From contig NZ_JAEHFV010000001.1 of NCBI RefSeq assembly GCF_016522065.1, forward strand, positions 248,001 through 312,000: a stretch of DNA of 64,000 nucleotides, given 5' to 3'. Of this stretch, positions 1 through 9,379 are shown piece by piece. Under the pieces are notes generated by a model, which was not told the DNA's origin, searched no databases, and saw only the letters and a program-made list of their open reading frames with translations. Source of the stretch: Flavobacterium agrisoli. Its GTDB lineage: Bacteria > Bacteroidota > Bacteroidia > Flavobacteriales > Flavobacteriaceae. The first letter of the stretch is position 1, and each line of letters opens with the position of its first letter. The position numbers were made by a program, and so were the translations under genes.

Positions 1-807
1 ATCTGGATTAACTTTCTCAAATCCATTAAGAGTATATTGGTACCAATCGTTTTCTATTTTATGCCAATACAAGGGTGCTTCAATTTTATTTTCGTTTACC
101 CAACCCCAGCCTTCATCATGCCAATAATTAAAGTTTTGATAACCGCCTTGGTTTATAAATTCGAGGTAGTCGCCATTTGTAACTAACGTTTTTGAAATTT
201 CAAAATCAGTTATATATACCTTATGTCTTCCGAGTTCATTATCAAAACAGAATGATTCACCTTGATGACCAATTTCATAAATACCTTCTTTAATCGATAC
301 AAAACCAGTTTCTTGTTTTTCAGCAGTAGTCATGAAGTCATTTCCGTATATCGGAAAAGTGGGTTGCATTCCGAGTAAGTATTTAATATCATAAACCAAT
401 AATTCTTGGTGTTGTTGTTCGTGATTAAGTCCAATTTCTATAATATCCAAAACCTCTTTTGACAAATCATTTTTCAAAAATAGTTCCATTGCTTTTGAAA
501 CATGAGTGCGATAGGCATACACTTCCTCTACAGGGGGGCGAGTCATTAAGCCACGAGTTGGACGTAAGACACGTTTGCCAACTGTGTTGTAATAACTGTT
601 AAACAGATAAGAAAAATCGGGATGATACACCACGTAGTCAGAATCGTATTTGGTGAGCACAAATTCTTCCCAAAACCAAGTGGTATGTGCCAAATGCCAT
701 TTGGGCGGAGAAGCAAATTCGCTAGGTTGTACCGAATAATCTTCGATGCATAAAGGGCTACAAATTGCTTCCGTTTTTTGTCTGATTTCTAAGAAACGTG
801 CTATCAT
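1..807 (-). CDS. egtB: Hercynine oxygenase-like EgtB (truncated at the window edge)
   Basis: The reading frame is open from an ATG at 807 to the window edge, giving 269 N-terminal residues; the C-terminus is outside. The protein matches EgtB, a non-haem iron enzyme that joins hercynine to a thiol substrate through an oxidative C-S bond in ergothioneine synthesis. An N-terminal DinB-type helical domain carries KWHLAHTTWF (His38) and HEQQHQE (His129, His133), spaced like the three-His iron site of known EgtB. From about residue 160 a formylglycine-generating-enzyme/sulfatase-modifying fold begins (GxxxIG, then the GHQGESFCFDNE segment). An egtD methyltransferase often lies next to egtB; if so here, it would be beyond the left edge. 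The family is clear; the exact thiol substrate is inferred. Confidence 0.9.
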   Translation of the reverse strand, partial: MIARFLEIRQKTEAICSPLCIEDYSVQPSEFASPPKWHLAHTTWFWEEFVLTKYDSDYVVYHPDFSYLFNSYYNTVGKRVLRPTRGLMTRPPVEEVYAYRTHVSKAMELFLKNDLSKEVLDIIEIGLNHEQQHQELLVYDIKYLLGMQPTFPIYGNDFMTTAEKQETGFVSIKEGIYEIGHQGESFCFDNELGRHKVYITDFEISKTLVTNGDYLEFINQGGYQNFNYWHDEGWGWVNENKIEAPLYWHKIENDWYQYTLNGFEKVNPD

Positions 808-1246
808 GTTTTGTAATTATGTGGATTTGATTTACGAGAATAAAACAGTTTATCGCAAAAATTTTGTTTTCTTGTTTTGGTAAGTTATTATAAACAAAGA
901 GTTAAAGTAATTTACTTGATTGATACTCTTGAATTTGTAATAATTTTCATAAAAATAACCTTTATAAAAATTATTACTTTTCAAAAAACAACTTTATGAT
1001 TACATAATTCACAGGTAGAAAATAGGAGGGAAGTCAAGATTTAGCCAAAAAATATCGCTTAAGAATGCTTAATCGAGGTAATTATTTTCCCTATTTTTTT
1101 TATGAGAGCTGTGTAATGGCTACTCATTTCGAGTGGCAATATTTTAATTATTAATTGCTGGGTTTTAAGAATGGGTTTTAAAAAATATTCAGGCAGTTAT
1201 TTTTAGCGTTTTACTATCTAAAATTTCGAAAATTAAAATTTGGCTT
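808..1246. other. 439-bp intergenic region without a recognisable gene
   Basis: This AT-rich gap lies between the egtB start and the guaC stop, both on the minus strand. No ORF with family resemblance was seen; a 29-codon ORF at 1065-1154 has no support. It holds an imperfect 17-bp inverted repeat at 937-953/961-977 with one mismatch and a 7-nt loop, and a small hairpin at 1119-1137 (7 bp with one G-U pair, 5-nt loop). Neither is followed by a good T-run on the minus strand. No exact TAnnTTTG box was found for egtB. Confidence 0.5.
937..977. repeat. Imperfect inverted repeat in the egtB-guaC gap
   Basis: The arms 937-953 and 961-977 are complementary over 17 bp with one mismatch at position 948 and a 7-nt loop. 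The stem is almost entirely A/T. It could be a weak terminator for guaC transcripts, but it lies about 270 bp past that stop and no T-run follows on the minus strand. Chance formation in AT-rich DNA is possible. Confidence 0.4.
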
Positions 1247-2287
1247 TTACTTAGAAAAAACATTGTTTTCTTGTTCACTAACTCTTATAAAGGTAGTTCT
1301 TTTGGTGAGTTCCTTTAATTTAGAGGCACCTACATAAGTGCAAGCACTTCGCAAACCGCCTAAAAAATCCAAAACGGTATGAATAACATTTCCTTTGTAT
1401 TCAATTGTTACTGTTTTTCCTTCGCTTGCTCGGTATTCGGCTACACCACCAACATGTTTTTCCATGGCGGTCGACGAGCTCATTCCGTAGAAGTTTTTGT
1501 ATTTTTTTCCGTTTTCTATAGTCATATCGCCGCCGCTTTCTGTGTGGCCAGCTAGCATGCCTCCCAACATAACAAAATCGGCTCCGGCTCCAAAAGCTTT
1601 TGCAATATCGCCCGGAATTTTACAACCACCATCACTTATAATGTGACCACCTAATCCATGAGCGGCATCGGCGCATTCGATTATAGCGGAAAGTTGGGGG
1701 TAACCTACTCCCGTTTTAACTCGTGTAGTGCAAACAGAGCCGGGACCAATACCTACTTTTATGATATCGGCTCCTGCCAAGAGCAGCTCTTCGACCATTT
1801 CGCCTGTTACCACATTTCCGGCTATTATTACTTTATTCGGATGTTTTTTTCGGGTTTGTTTTAAAAATTCAACAAAATGCTCCGAATAACCGTTGGCTAC
1901 ATCAATACAAATAAATTGCAATTTGGGGTGTTTTTCTAAAATAGTATTCAATTGTACAGCATCCTTTTTACCTGTTCCAGTGCTTACGGCTATGTATTGA
2001 TAGATGTCTTCGGAAGCATTTTCAAGAAAGTCTGTCCATTGTTCAATACTATAGTGTTTGTGTATAGCGGTGAATATTTTTTGGCTACTTAAAACATTTG
2101 CCATTTCAAAAGTACCTACAGTGTCCATGTTGGCCGCAATTATCGGAATTCCGCTCCAAGTTAAGGTGCTATGTAAAAATTTGAAATCTCGCTCTAAAGA
2201 TACCTCCGAACGACTCTTTAAGGTCGAACGTTTAGGTCGAATCATAACATCTTTAAAACCTAACTTTAAATCGGATTCAATGCGCAT
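1247..2287 (-). CDS. guaC: GMP reductase
   Basis: This 346-residue protein has the length and sequence pattern of E. coli-type GMP reductase, which converts GMP to IMP and ammonia with NADPH and so returns guanine nucleotides to the purine pool. The N-terminus ([20 protein letters not shown]) closely follows the enterobacterial enzyme. The IMPDH/GMPR barrel shows the phosphate-binding [11 protein letters not shown] loop with the catalytic Cys186, and [10 protein letters not shown] and [10 protein letters not shown] further on. No CBS domains are present, which separates it from IMP dehydrogenase. It appears to be a single-gene unit with a TAnnTTTG box 23 bp upstream. The ATG at 2287 gives the canonical N-terminus. 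Confidence 0.96.
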   Translation of the reverse strand: MRIESDLKLGFKDVMIRPKRSTLKSRSEVSLERDFKFLHSTLTWSGIPIIAANMDTVGTFEMANVLSSQKIFTAIHKHYSIEQWTDFLENASEDIYQYIAVSTGTGKKDAVQLNTILEKHPKLQFICIDVANGYSEHFVEFLKQTRKKHPNKVIIAGNVVTGEMVEELLLAGADIIKVGIGPGSVCTTRVKTGVGYPQLSAIIECADAAHGLGGHIISDGGCKIPGDIAKAFGAGADFVMLGGMLAGHTESGGDMTIENGKKYKNFYGMSSSTAMEKHVGGVAEYRASEGKTVTIEYKGNVIHTVLDFLGGLRSACTYVGASKLKELTKRTTFIRVSEQENNVFSK

Positions 2288-2309
2288 AATTTTGTTTTTT
2301 GGTTCATAT

Positions 2310-2317
2310 CAAATATA
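2310..2317 (-). promoter_or_regulatory. Predicted guaC promoter -7 box
   Basis: Read on the minus strand this is TATATTTG, an exact match to TAnnTTTG, ending 23 bp before the guaC ATG. No TTG at the ideal -33 spacing was identified, so the call rests on the -7 box and position. Confidence 0.5.
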
Positions 2318-2366
2318 GGATTTTTATAAAAAATTGAACCAATTAAGTTATAAAAAATATAAAATT

Positions 2367-2374
2367 TAGGTTTG
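2367..2374 (+). promoter_or_regulatory. Possible acs promoter -7 box
   Basis: TAGGTTTG matches TAnnTTTG but sits about 170 bp upstream of the acs start. The nearest TTG upstream is about 30 bp away, longer than usual. It may be a chance match; no better box was seen closer to acs. Confidence 0.25.
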
Positions 2375-2546
2375 TTTATTGAATTTTGTATTCTTCGTTT
2401 TTTTTGATTTCTGAACCAATATTGTTAAAAAATGAATTAAATAACTGTTTTTTTTGTGAGTTGGTTTTTTTTAGTTAAAATTTATAAATTAAATTATTTT
2501 TACAATTAAATCTGTTTTAATACATTTATAAAAAATTTAAGCAAAC

Positions 2547-4457
2547 ATGAGTTATTTTAAAATTGAAAATTTAGAGCAATATTTTAAACATTATAATAAA
2601 TCAGTTCGTGAACCAAGAAAATTTTGGGGTAAAATAGCTGAAGAAAATTTTACTTGGTACCAACAATGGGACAAAGTTGTTGAGTTTAATATGGTTAGCG
2701 CTGAGGTAACTTGGTTTTCTGGTGCAAAAGTTAATATTACCAAAAATTGTATTGACAGACATTTAAATAAAAGAGGTGAAAAAACAGCTATTATTTTTGA
2801 ACCAAATGATCCATCTGAAGAAGCATTGCATATTACCTATAATGATTTATACGAGCGTGTTTCTAAAATGGCCAATGTTTTGCTTGAACAAGGAATTCAA
2901 AAAGGAGATCGTGTTTGTATTTATTTGCCGATGATTCCGGAATTAGCCGTTTCGGTTTTGGCATGTGCTCGAATTGGAGCGATTCATTCAGTAGTTTTTG
3001 CTGGATTTTCTTCTTCGGCTGTGGCTAATCGTATAAATGATAGCGAATGTAAAATGGTCATCACTTCTGATGGCGCGTATAGAGGAAATAAAACAATCGA
3101 ATTAAAAGCAATTATAGATGAAGCTTTGGAATCGTGCCCTTCAGTTGAAAAGGTATTAGTAGCTAAACGTACCAATACTGCTATTTCAATGAAAGAAGGC
3201 AGGGATCAATGGTTGCAACCTTTGTTAGATGTAGCACTTAATAATAATGTAGCCGAAATAATGGATGCCGAAGATCCGTTATTTATTTTATATACATCGG
3301 GTTCTACAGGAAGACCTAAAGGTATGGTGCATACCACAGCGGGTTACATGGTGTATACTTCCTATACTTTTAAAAATGTTTTCAACCACGAAGAAAATGA
3401 TATTTTTTGGTGTACGGCAGATATTGGTTGGATTACAGGGCATTCTTATATTTTATACGGCCCTTTATTGAATGGTGGTACAACAGTAATTTACGAAGGT
3501 GTTCCTTCTTATCCTGATTTTAGTCGCTATTGGGAAATTATCGAAAAACATAAAATCACACAATTTTATACTGCGCCAACGGCAATTCGTTCATTGGCTA
3601 AAGAAAGTTTAGATTATATTTTAAGATTTCCATTAAAATCTTTAAAAGTAATTGGTTCGGTTGGAGAGCCAATTAATGAGGAAGCATGGCACTGGTACAA
3701 CGATCACGTAGGTGATAAACGTTGTCCGGTTGTTGATACTTGGTGGCAAACAGAAACGGGTGGAATTATGATTTCTCCAATTTCGTTCGTTACTCCAACA
3801 AAACCTACTTATGCTACATTACCTTTACCAGGGGTTCAGCCTGTTTTGATGGATGAAAAAAGAAATGAAATAGAAGGAAATCAAGTTGTGGGTAGCTTGT
3901 GTATTAAGTTTCCGTGGCCAGGTATTGCTAGAACTATTTGGGGAGATCATCAACGTTACAAAGACACGTATTTTTCAGCTTTTCCTGGTAAATTTTTTAC
4001 AGGAGATGCAGCTTTAAGAGATGAGGTTGGTTATTACAGAATTACCGGTAGAGTAGATGATGTGGTTATTGTTTCGGGACATAATTTAGGAACAGCTCCA
4101 ATTGAAGATGCAATTAACGAACATCCTGCTGTAGCTGAGTCGGCAATTGTTGGCTTTCCGCATGATATTAAAGGAAATGCCTTGTACGGTTACGTAATTC
4201 TTAAAGAAACAGGTGAGGTTAGAAATAAAGAAAATCTAACAAAAGAAATTAATCAATATATTTCAGATCATATCGGGCCAATTGCAAAGTTGGATAAAAT
4301 TCAATTTGTTTCTGGATTGCCTAAAACGCGTTCGGGTAAAATTATGAGAAGAATTTTAAGAAAAATTGCTGAAGGAGATTTTTCAAATTTTGGTGATACA
4401 ACTACTTTGTTGAATCCTGAAATTGTAGACGAAATCAAAGATAACAGAAAAGAATAG
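2547..4457 (+). CDS. acs: Acetyl-CoA synthetase (AMP-forming)
   Basis: A 636-residue ANL-superfamily enzyme that activates acetate to acetyl-CoA through acetyl-AMP. An N-terminal acetyl-CoA synthetase extension is followed by the adenylate core with YTSGSTGRPKGMVHT at about residue 249, and then DTWWQTETGG and TGDAALRDE. The C-terminal lid contains KTRSGKIMRRILRKIA near residue 595; its lysine is the catalytic residue that is regulated by acetylation in characterised Acs proteins. Length is normal for Acs. The gene stands alone and ends at a strong hairpin shared with the convergent pectate lyase gene. Confidence 0.96.
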   Translation: MSYFKIENLEQYFKHYNKSVREPRKFWGKIAEENFTWYQQWDKVVEFNMVSAEVTWFSGAKVNITKNCIDRHLNKRGEKTAIIFEPNDPSEEALHITYNDLYERVSKMANVLLEQGIQKGDRVCIYLPMIPELAVSVLACARIGAIHSVVFAGFSSSAVANRINDSECKMVITSDGAYRGNKTIELKAIIDEALESCPSVEKVLVAKRTNTAISMKEGRDQWLQPLLDVALNNNVAEIMDAEDPLFILYTSGSTGRPKGMVHTTAGYMVYTSYTFKNVFNHEENDIFWCTADIGWITGHSYILYGPLLNGGTTVIYEGVPSYPDFSRYWEIIEKHKITQFYTAPTAIRSLAKESLDYILRFPLKSLKVIGSVGEPINEEAWHWYNDHVGDKRCPVVDTWWQTETGGIMISPISFVTPTKPTYATLPLPGVQPVLMDEKRNEIEGNQVVGSLCIKFPWPGIARTIWGDHQRYKDTYFSAFPGKFFTGDAALRDEVGYYRITGRVDDVVIVSGHNLGTAPIEDAINEHPAVAESAIVGFPHDIKGNALYGYVILKETGEVRNKENLTKEINQYISDHIGPIAKLDKIQFVSGLPKTRSGKIMRRILRKIAEGDFSNFGDTTTLLNPEIVDEIKDNRKE

Positions 4458-4476
4458 TTTCAAAACTAAAGGCAAA

Positions 4477-4511
4477 AAAAATAGGCGATTCATATTGAGT
4501 CGCCTATTTTT
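4477..4511. terminator. Bidirectional intrinsic terminator between acs and the pectate lyase gene
   Basis: A perfect 12-bp stem (4477-4488 with 4500-4511, core TAGGCGA/TCGCCTA) has an 11-nt loop. A-runs before and T-runs after the stem give U-tracts in both directions, fitting the convergent genes on each side. Confidence 0.88.
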
Positions 4512-4532
4512 GTTTTAGTAGGTAGGTGTAAT

Positions 4533-5897
4533 TTAATCTTTTAAAACTTTAAATGATTTTGCTTTATCATTAACAAATACTTTACAAAAGTACATCCCTT
4601 TTCCTAACGAAGCTACGTTGAGTTCTAGTTTCTCATTAGGAGCGATATTTTTAGATTGTGTATATACTTTAGAGCCATTGGCAGCGTACATTTCGATAAC
4701 GGCTTTTCCAGAATCGTTAGCAGAAAAATCAATGTTTAATAAACTATCAATTACGGTTGGGTAGTATTTCAATTCTAAGGTAGATTTAATTTCATTTACT
4801 CCTAAATTGTCATTGCTGCAACTAGCCGAAATAATACCATCATTAGTTACTTGAAGGGTAGCACCAGCGCCACATGAAGTATTGGTTACTGCAGCTTCAA
4901 CTAAATTTACAGGAATAGCAGTATAGGCATAAGTTGGTTTGTTTACCGTACCGATATTTGCAGCGCCTTTTAAGCAATTATCGAAATTGATAGCAATTGT
5001 ACCGCCGTCAGCAGGATAGCTTTTATAAGTTGAAGTTACTTGTGAAAAATTAGTTCCTTCAACATAACAAGTGCTGTTTTTTGTTCCTCCTCCTAAGCCA
5101 ATGGCGAGTGAGCTAGAGAGTGAGGTATTATAATAGCAATTTAAAATATGCAATTCAGCATTTCGGGCTCTTGGCATACGTTCTTTACACCCTTCAGCCC
5201 AATAACAATTTTGAAAAGTTATGCTAAAATGACCATCATCAGGTGAATTAGAACTTCCAGAGCCGATTAGACTAGAAAAACGATGATCTGGAGTTCCCTT
5301 ATCTTCATAATCGGTGGTTTTTGGTATTTTTTTATAAGTAAACTTACACCATGAAATAGTTACATTGTCTGTTTTGTCTTTCATGTCAAGGTTACCATCC
5401 ATACCATCTTGAAACTCACAATGGTCAACCCAAAGATTTACACAGCCTTCAATAGATAGATTATCTTTTCCTCCTACGTCCCATGCGCCAGGACCTTCGA
5501 ATACTAAATTTCTAATAATTACATTACTAGAACCAGGTTTAAGTGTTAATATTCCTGAATTATCTTCATTTGAGAGACCGCTGGTTGGTTTAACTTGTTT
5601 TAAATTAACTAACCTTGCACCGGGTAAACCAATAATGGTTTTGTTGTTTAACTTTACACTAGTATAGGAACATTCAATTGTGCCTGATACTAAAATCACA
5701 GCATTGGTAGGAGAAGTTGAAGTAAGAGCAGATTCTAAGTCAGAATAGTTTGAAACCGTTACGGTGTTTGAAGTATTAGGAGTGCCACCTCCAGTAGTAG
5801 CTGCACCAAAACCTTCTGGATGATCCATGTAGTATTTTTGGGCAAATAAATTGGAAATACTCAGCAAAAAAATTGCTAATAAAGAGATTTTTTTCAT
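4533..5897 (-). CDS. Secreted pectate lyase (PL1-like) with T9SS sorting domain
   Basis: A 454-residue extracellular polysaccharide lyase. A Sec signal peptide (residues 1-19, ending NLFAQ) precedes a right-handed beta-helix of the pectate lyase family 1 type. Family marks are NLWVDHCEFQDGMDGN (about residue 156; vWiDH motif) and RMPRARNAE (about 236; RxPxxR motif with the catalytic arginine). The last ~80 residues, starting near LKYYPTVIDSLLNIDF and ending in KGMYFCKVFVNDKAKSFKVLKD-like strands, form a type A C-terminal sorting domain, so export through the type IX system is expected. Cleavage of pectate by beta-elimination is the likely activity; substrate is inferred. It has its own promoter and ends at the terminator shared with acs. 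Confidence 0.92.
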   Translation of the reverse strand: MKKISLLAIFLLSISNLFAQKYYMDHPEGFGAATTGGGTPNTSNTVTVSNYSDLESALTSTSPTNAVILVSGTIECSYTSVKLNNKTIIGLPGARLVNLKQVKPTSGLSNEDNSGILTLKPGSSNVIIRNLVFEGPGAWDVGGKDNLSIEGCVNLWVDHCEFQDGMDGNLDMKDKTDNVTISWCKFTYKKIPKTTDYEDKGTPDHRFSSLIGSGSSNSPDDGHFSITFQNCYWAEGCKERMPRARNAELHILNCYYNTSLSSSLAIGLGGGTKNSTCYVEGTNFSQVTSTYKSYPADGGTIAINFDNCLKGAANIGTVNKPTYAYTAIPVNLVEAAVTNTSCGAGATLQVTNDGIISASCSNDNLGVNEIKSTLELKYYPTVIDSLLNIDFSANDSGKAVIEMYAANGSKVYTQSKNIAPNEKLELNVASLGKGMYFCKVFVNDKAKSFKVLKD

Positions 5898-5949
5898 TTT
5901 TAAATTTTAAGTTTTTGGGGTTAAGATTTAATTGGTGTAATCGATTGCA

Positions 5950-5981
5950 CAAATTTAACATAATAAAAAGTAGTAAATCAA
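5950..5981 (-). promoter_or_regulatory. Predicted pectate lyase gene promoter
   Basis: On the minus strand the -7 box is TAAATTTG (5950-5957) and a TTG at 5979-5981 lies 21 bp upstream. Both elements and their spacing fit the Flavobacterium consensus. The gene start is about 52 bp downstream. Confidence 0.65.
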
Positions 5982-6169
5982 AATTGGTGTGAAATTATTT
6001 TTAAAAATTCGGTTGTAAATCGTTTAAATGAGCTTTAATAACAATTCAATTAGTGATTAACTTCTTAAAAAAATAAGCAAACAATTACTTTTAATTCTCT
6101 AAAATTCACTTTAATAGCAAGAAGACTTGATTTAGAACCAAATAATTTTTTTTATTGGTAAAAAGATGG

Positions 6170-6177
6170 TACTTTTG
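6170..6177 (+). promoter_or_regulatory. Predicted rpsA promoter -7 box
   Basis: TACTTTTG matches TAnnTTTG and is followed by CAG. It would give a leader of about 115 nt before the rpsA ATG. The nearest TTG (6155-6157) is closer than the ideal spacing. Confidence 0.55.
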
Positions 6178-6296
6178 CAGTCCTTTTGGCGGAGAGTGTT
6201 TTCATTAGGAATCAACAATTTATGTAAAACAACTTCTGTATTTTTCTACCGCATTAAGAAACACTAGAGAAAACAGAATACAAATTTTTTATCAGC
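6178..6296 (+). promoter_or_regulatory. rpsA leader with complementary segments
   Basis: The long untranslated leader contains AGTGTTT at 6195-6201 complementary to AAACACT at 6259-6265, and TTCTGT near 6234 complementary to ACAGAA near 6274. S1 represses its own translation through the leader in gammaproteobacteria; whether this leader does so is only a possibility. No Shine-Dalgarno precedes the ATG. Confidence 0.3.
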
Positions 6297-8072
6297 ATGT
6301 CTGAATTATTAAAATCACAAGAAGAGTTTTTAGCAAATTTTAACTGGCACAATTTCCAAGAAGGAATCGATGCTGTAGATGAGAAAAACTTACAAGAGTT
6401 TGAAGAATTAGTGTCTAAAACATTCATCGCTACAGATCAAGAAGAAGTAGTAGAAGGTGTTGTAGTTAGAATTACAGATAGAGACGTTATCGTTGATATC
6501 AATGCTAAATCTGAAGGTGTTATTTCTTTAAACGAATTTCGTTACAATCCTAATTTAAAAGTAGGTGACAAAGTAGAAGTATTAATTGATATCCGTGAGG
6601 ACAAAACAGGTCAGTTAGTATTATCTCACAGAAAAGCACGTACTATCAAATCTTGGGATAGAGTTATTGCTGCTAATGAAACTGGAGAAATCGTTAACGG
6701 TTTTGTTAAATGTAGAACTAAAGGAGGTATGATCGTTGACGTATTCGGTATCGAGGCGTTCTTACCAGGATCTCAAATTGATGTTAAGCCAATTAGAGAC
6801 TACGATGTATATGTAAACAAAATGATGGAATTCAAAGTGGTAAAAATCAACCACGAATTCAAAAATGTTGTTGTATCTCATAAAGCGCTTATCGAGGCTG
6901 ATATTGAAGTACAGAAAAAAGAAATCATCGGTCAATTACAAAAAGGACAAGTATTAGAAGGTGTTGTTAAAAACATTACTTCTTATGGTGTGTTCATTGA
7001 CTTAGGTGGTGTTGATGGATTAATTCACATTACTGACCTTTCTTGGAGTAGAATCAACCACCCAAGTGAAGTTCTTGAATTAGACCAAAAATTAAACGTT
7101 GTAATCCTTGATTTCGATGACGAGAAAACAAGAATTCAATTAGGATTGAAACAATTAAACGCTCACCCATGGGATGCTTTAGATGCTAACTTAACTGTTG
7201 GTGATAAAGTTAAAGGTAAAGTAGTTGTAATCGCTGATTACGGTGCATTTATCGAAGTTGCTGAAGGTGTTGAAGGTTTAATCCACGTTTCTGAAATGTC
7301 ATGGTCAACTCACTTACGTTCTGCTCAGGACTTCGTGAAAGTTGGAGATGTTGTTGAAGCAGTTATCTTAACTCTTGATAGAGAAGATCGTAAGATGTCA
7401 TTAGGTATCAAACAATTGACTCAAGATCCATGGACTGATATTACTTCTAAATACCCAGTAGGTTCTAAACATACAGGTATCGTTAGAAACTTTACAAACT
7501 TTGGTATTTTCGTAGAATTAGAAGAAGGAATTGATGGATTAATTTACATCTCTGACTTATCTTGGACTAAGAAAATAAAACACCCATCTGAGTTTGTAAA
7601 TGTTGGTGAGAAACTTGATGTTGTTGTATTAGAATTAGATGTTGAAGGACGTAAATTATCTTTAGGTCACAAACAAACTACTGCTAATCCTTGGGATCAA
7701 TACGAAGATTCTTTCGCTGTAGGAACTATCCACAACGGTGAGATTTCTGAAATTGTTGACAAAGGTGCTACTGTAGAATTCGGAGATGATATCGTTGCTT
7801 TCATTCCAACTCGTCACCTTGAAAAAGAAGACGGAAAGAAATTGAAAAAAGGTGATTCAGCTGATTTCAAAGTAATTGAATTCAACAAAGAATTCAAAAG
7901 AGTAGTTGCTTCTCACACTGCTATCTTCCGTGAAGAAGAAGAGAAAAACGTGAAAGCTGCTGCTGAAAACACTTCATCTGCATCTACTAACGCACCAGCT
8001 GCGACTTTAGGTGATAACAATGATGTATTAGCTGCTTTAAAAGCTAAAATGGAAAAAACGGAGAAAAAATAA
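6297..8072 (+). CDS. rpsA: 30S ribosomal protein S1
   Basis: A 591-residue protein built of six S1 (OB-fold) RNA-binding domains in tandem. Repeats with the pattern G-x-V-x3-x-Y/F-G-x-F-I/V-x-L/V are visible, for example KNITSYGVFIDLGGVDGLIH, VIADYGAFIEVAEGVEGLIH and RNFTNFGIFVELEEGIDGLIY, each followed by DLSW or EMSW. The C-terminal ~45 residues are a low-complexity Ala/Asn/Lys tail. S1 binds mRNA on the 30S subunit and helps initiation. Codon use is markedly biased towards a few codons, as in highly expressed genes. A strong terminator follows directly. Confidence 0.96.
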   Translation: MSELLKSQEEFLANFNWHNFQEGIDAVDEKNLQEFEELVSKTFIATDQEEVVEGVVVRITDRDVIVDINAKSEGVISLNEFRYNPNLKVGDKVEVLIDIREDKTGQLVLSHRKARTIKSWDRVIAANETGEIVNGFVKCRTKGGMIVDVFGIEAFLPGSQIDVKPIRDYDVYVNKMMEFKVVKINHEFKNVVVSHKALIEADIEVQKKEIIGQLQKGQVLEGVVKNITSYGVFIDLGGVDGLIHITDLSWSRINHPSEVLELDQKLNVVILDFDDEKTRIQLGLKQLNAHPWDALDANLTVGDKVKGKVVVIADYGAFIEVAEGVEGLIHVSEMSWSTHLRSAQDFVKVGDVVEAVILTLDREDRKMSLGIKQLTQDPWTDITSKYPVGSKHTGIVRNFTNFGIFVELEEGIDGLIYISDLSWTKKIKHPSEFVNVGEKLDVVVLELDVEGRKLSLGHKQTTANPWDQYEDSFAVGTIHNGEISEIVDKGATVEFGDDIVAFIPTRHLEKEDGKKLKKGDSADFKVIEFNKEFKRVVASHTAIFREEEEKNVKAAAENTSSASTNAPAATLGDNNDVLAALKAKMEKTEKK

Positions 8073-8094
8073 TTCTTAGATTTTTTATAAATAG

Positions 8095-8120
8095 AAAGTC
8101 CCACAGGAATGTGGGACTTT
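8095..8120 (+). terminator. Intrinsic terminator of rpsA
   Basis: A perfect 11-bp stem (AAAGTCCCACA with TGTGGGACTTT) closes a GGAA tetraloop (8106-8109) of the stable GNRA type and is followed by a T-run. It probably also stops minus-strand transcripts from the histidine kinase gene, though with a poorer U-tract. Confidence 0.9.
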
Positions 8121-8147
8121 TTTTATGCCTTTGATATGTCGTTATTT

Positions 8148-9260
8148 TTATAGAATCGTGTTTTTAAAGGTAATGGTGAAGGTAGCCCCTTGGTTGATTT
8201 GGCTTTCTAAAGAAATGGTTCCTCCTAAATTTGTAACATGTTTATGGACTAAATAAAGACCAATTCCGGTGCTGTCATCATTTGAATTAAATGTTTGATG
8301 CAGTCCAAATACTTTATCTTTTACCTTTTTCATATCAAACCCAATTCCTTTATCGGAAATAATTAATTGCTTTATTCCATTTGAATTTTCTAAAGATTGG
8401 ATAGTAATTTCAGGTTTTGTGCCTTTTTTATTGTATTTAATTGCATTTGTAATTAAGTTTAAAATAATACTTTTTAATGCAGCTTTATTATAAAAAATGC
8501 TAGGCAATCCATCAAAATTAGTAATAAGTACTGTTTTAGAATTTTGTACTAATGATATAATCGAATTTAAAACTTCTTCAAGCACCTCATTAAAAAAAAC
8601 TTCTTCTAACGCATTGTTTTCTTGATGTTTTTTATCAAGTGCTATTACGGTTTCATTCAATGTTTTCTTTAATTGTTGAGTTGTTAATTCAATAATTTTG
8701 AGATATTCCAAACTTTCTTCGTCCTGAATTTTATTGTATTCAATTAAATCAAAAACCGATAATAAGTTATTGATAGGCGACTGCAAATCGTGAGCAGTGG
8801 AATAGGTGATTTTTTGTAATTCTTCATTGTGTTGGGTGAGCTCTTTGATATGTTCTTTACGCTCAAATTCCATTGTTTTTTTTGAAGTAATATTTTTGGC
8901 AATGGCGTAAACAATTTTTTTATCCTCAACAGGAACCGATGTCCAATGCAACCAAACTATTTTTCCAGTTTTGGTCACATACCGATTTTCAAAATTAAAA
9001 AGCCCTACGTTTTCGGTTAATTTTTTTCGTACCGAAGACGTTAAGTTTTTATCGGCTTCAAAAATAAAATCATTAATTGGGCGAGCAAATAGTTCTTCTT
9101 CGGTATATTCTAATAAAGAAACAACTGCAGGATTAATTCGTTTAAAATAACCGTCGTAACCGGCTACACATAATAAGTCTGGAGTAGATTCGAAAAATTC
9201 TTCAAAATTGTAAATGAATTCCTTGTTTTGATTTTTTTTATCGGGAGTGTCTTTTAGCAT
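8148..9260 (-). CDS. PAS-domain sensor histidine kinase
   Basis: A 370-residue soluble kinase with no membrane segments. Residues ~20-130 form a PAS domain (STPDLLCVAGYDGYFKRINP, with a PAC tail ending ITSKKTMEFE). A short coiled segment leads to the HisKA region STAHDLQSPINNL with phospho-acceptor His157, and the ATPase domain follows with the N box LNLITNAIKYN, G1 SDKGIGFD and G2 STGIGLYLVHKH. It probably senses a cytoplasmic signal and phosphorylates a response regulator, but no regulator gene is adjacent, so it is an orphan kinase here. Partner and ligand cannot be told. Confidence 0.9.
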   Translation of the reverse strand: MLKDTPDKKNQNKEFIYNFEEFFESTPDLLCVAGYDGYFKRINPAVVSLLEYTEEELFARPINDFIFEADKNLTSSVRKKLTENVGLFNFENRYVTKTGKIVWLHWTSVPVEDKKIVYAIAKNITSKKTMEFERKEHIKELTQHNEELQKITYSTAHDLQSPINNLLSVFDLIEYNKIQDEESLEYLKIIELTTQQLKKTLNETVIALDKKHQENNALEEVFFNEVLEEVLNSIISLVQNSKTVLITNFDGLPSIFYNKAALKSIILNLITNAIKYNKKGTKPEITIQSLENSNGIKQLIISDKGIGFDMKKVKDKVFGLHQTFNSNDDSTGIGLYLVHKHVTNLGGTISLESQINQGATFTITFKNTIL

Positions 9261-9323
9261 AGCTTATTATTGCTGCCAATGGGCTATTTGTAAACATCAA
9301 AGTACAATTTTTTTTGGTAACAA

Positions 9324-9358
9324 AAAAGCAACATTCAAAATTTAAGAATGTTGCTTTT
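9324..9358 (-). terminator. Intrinsic terminator of the 9380-10294 gene
   Basis: A perfect 13-bp stem (9324-9336 with 9346-9358, GCAACATTC core) has a 9-nt loop and, on the minus strand, a following T-run. It lies about 20 bp past the stop of the outer-membrane protein gene and ends the kdsA transcript. Confidence 0.85.
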
Positions 9359-9379
9359 AGTATGTAAGTAGATTTAAAA

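Larger units (their letters stand above)
5898..6296. other. 399-bp divergent promoter region of the pectate lyase gene and rpsA
   Basis: No gene is seen here. It contains the minus-strand promoter of the pectate lyase gene near 5950-5981 and the plus-strand rpsA promoter box at 6170-6177. The stretch between them is AT-rich without clear structure. The part downstream of 6177 is a roughly 115-nt rpsA leader. Confidence 0.6.

Noticed and set aside
1119..1137. Small hairpin downstream of guaC
   Set aside because: Only 7 bp with a G-U pair and no T-run on the minus strand; not listed as a terminator.
1065..1154. A 29-codon ORF in the egtB-guaC gap
   Set aside because: No promoter box, no recognisable composition and AT-rich chance ORFs of this size are common.
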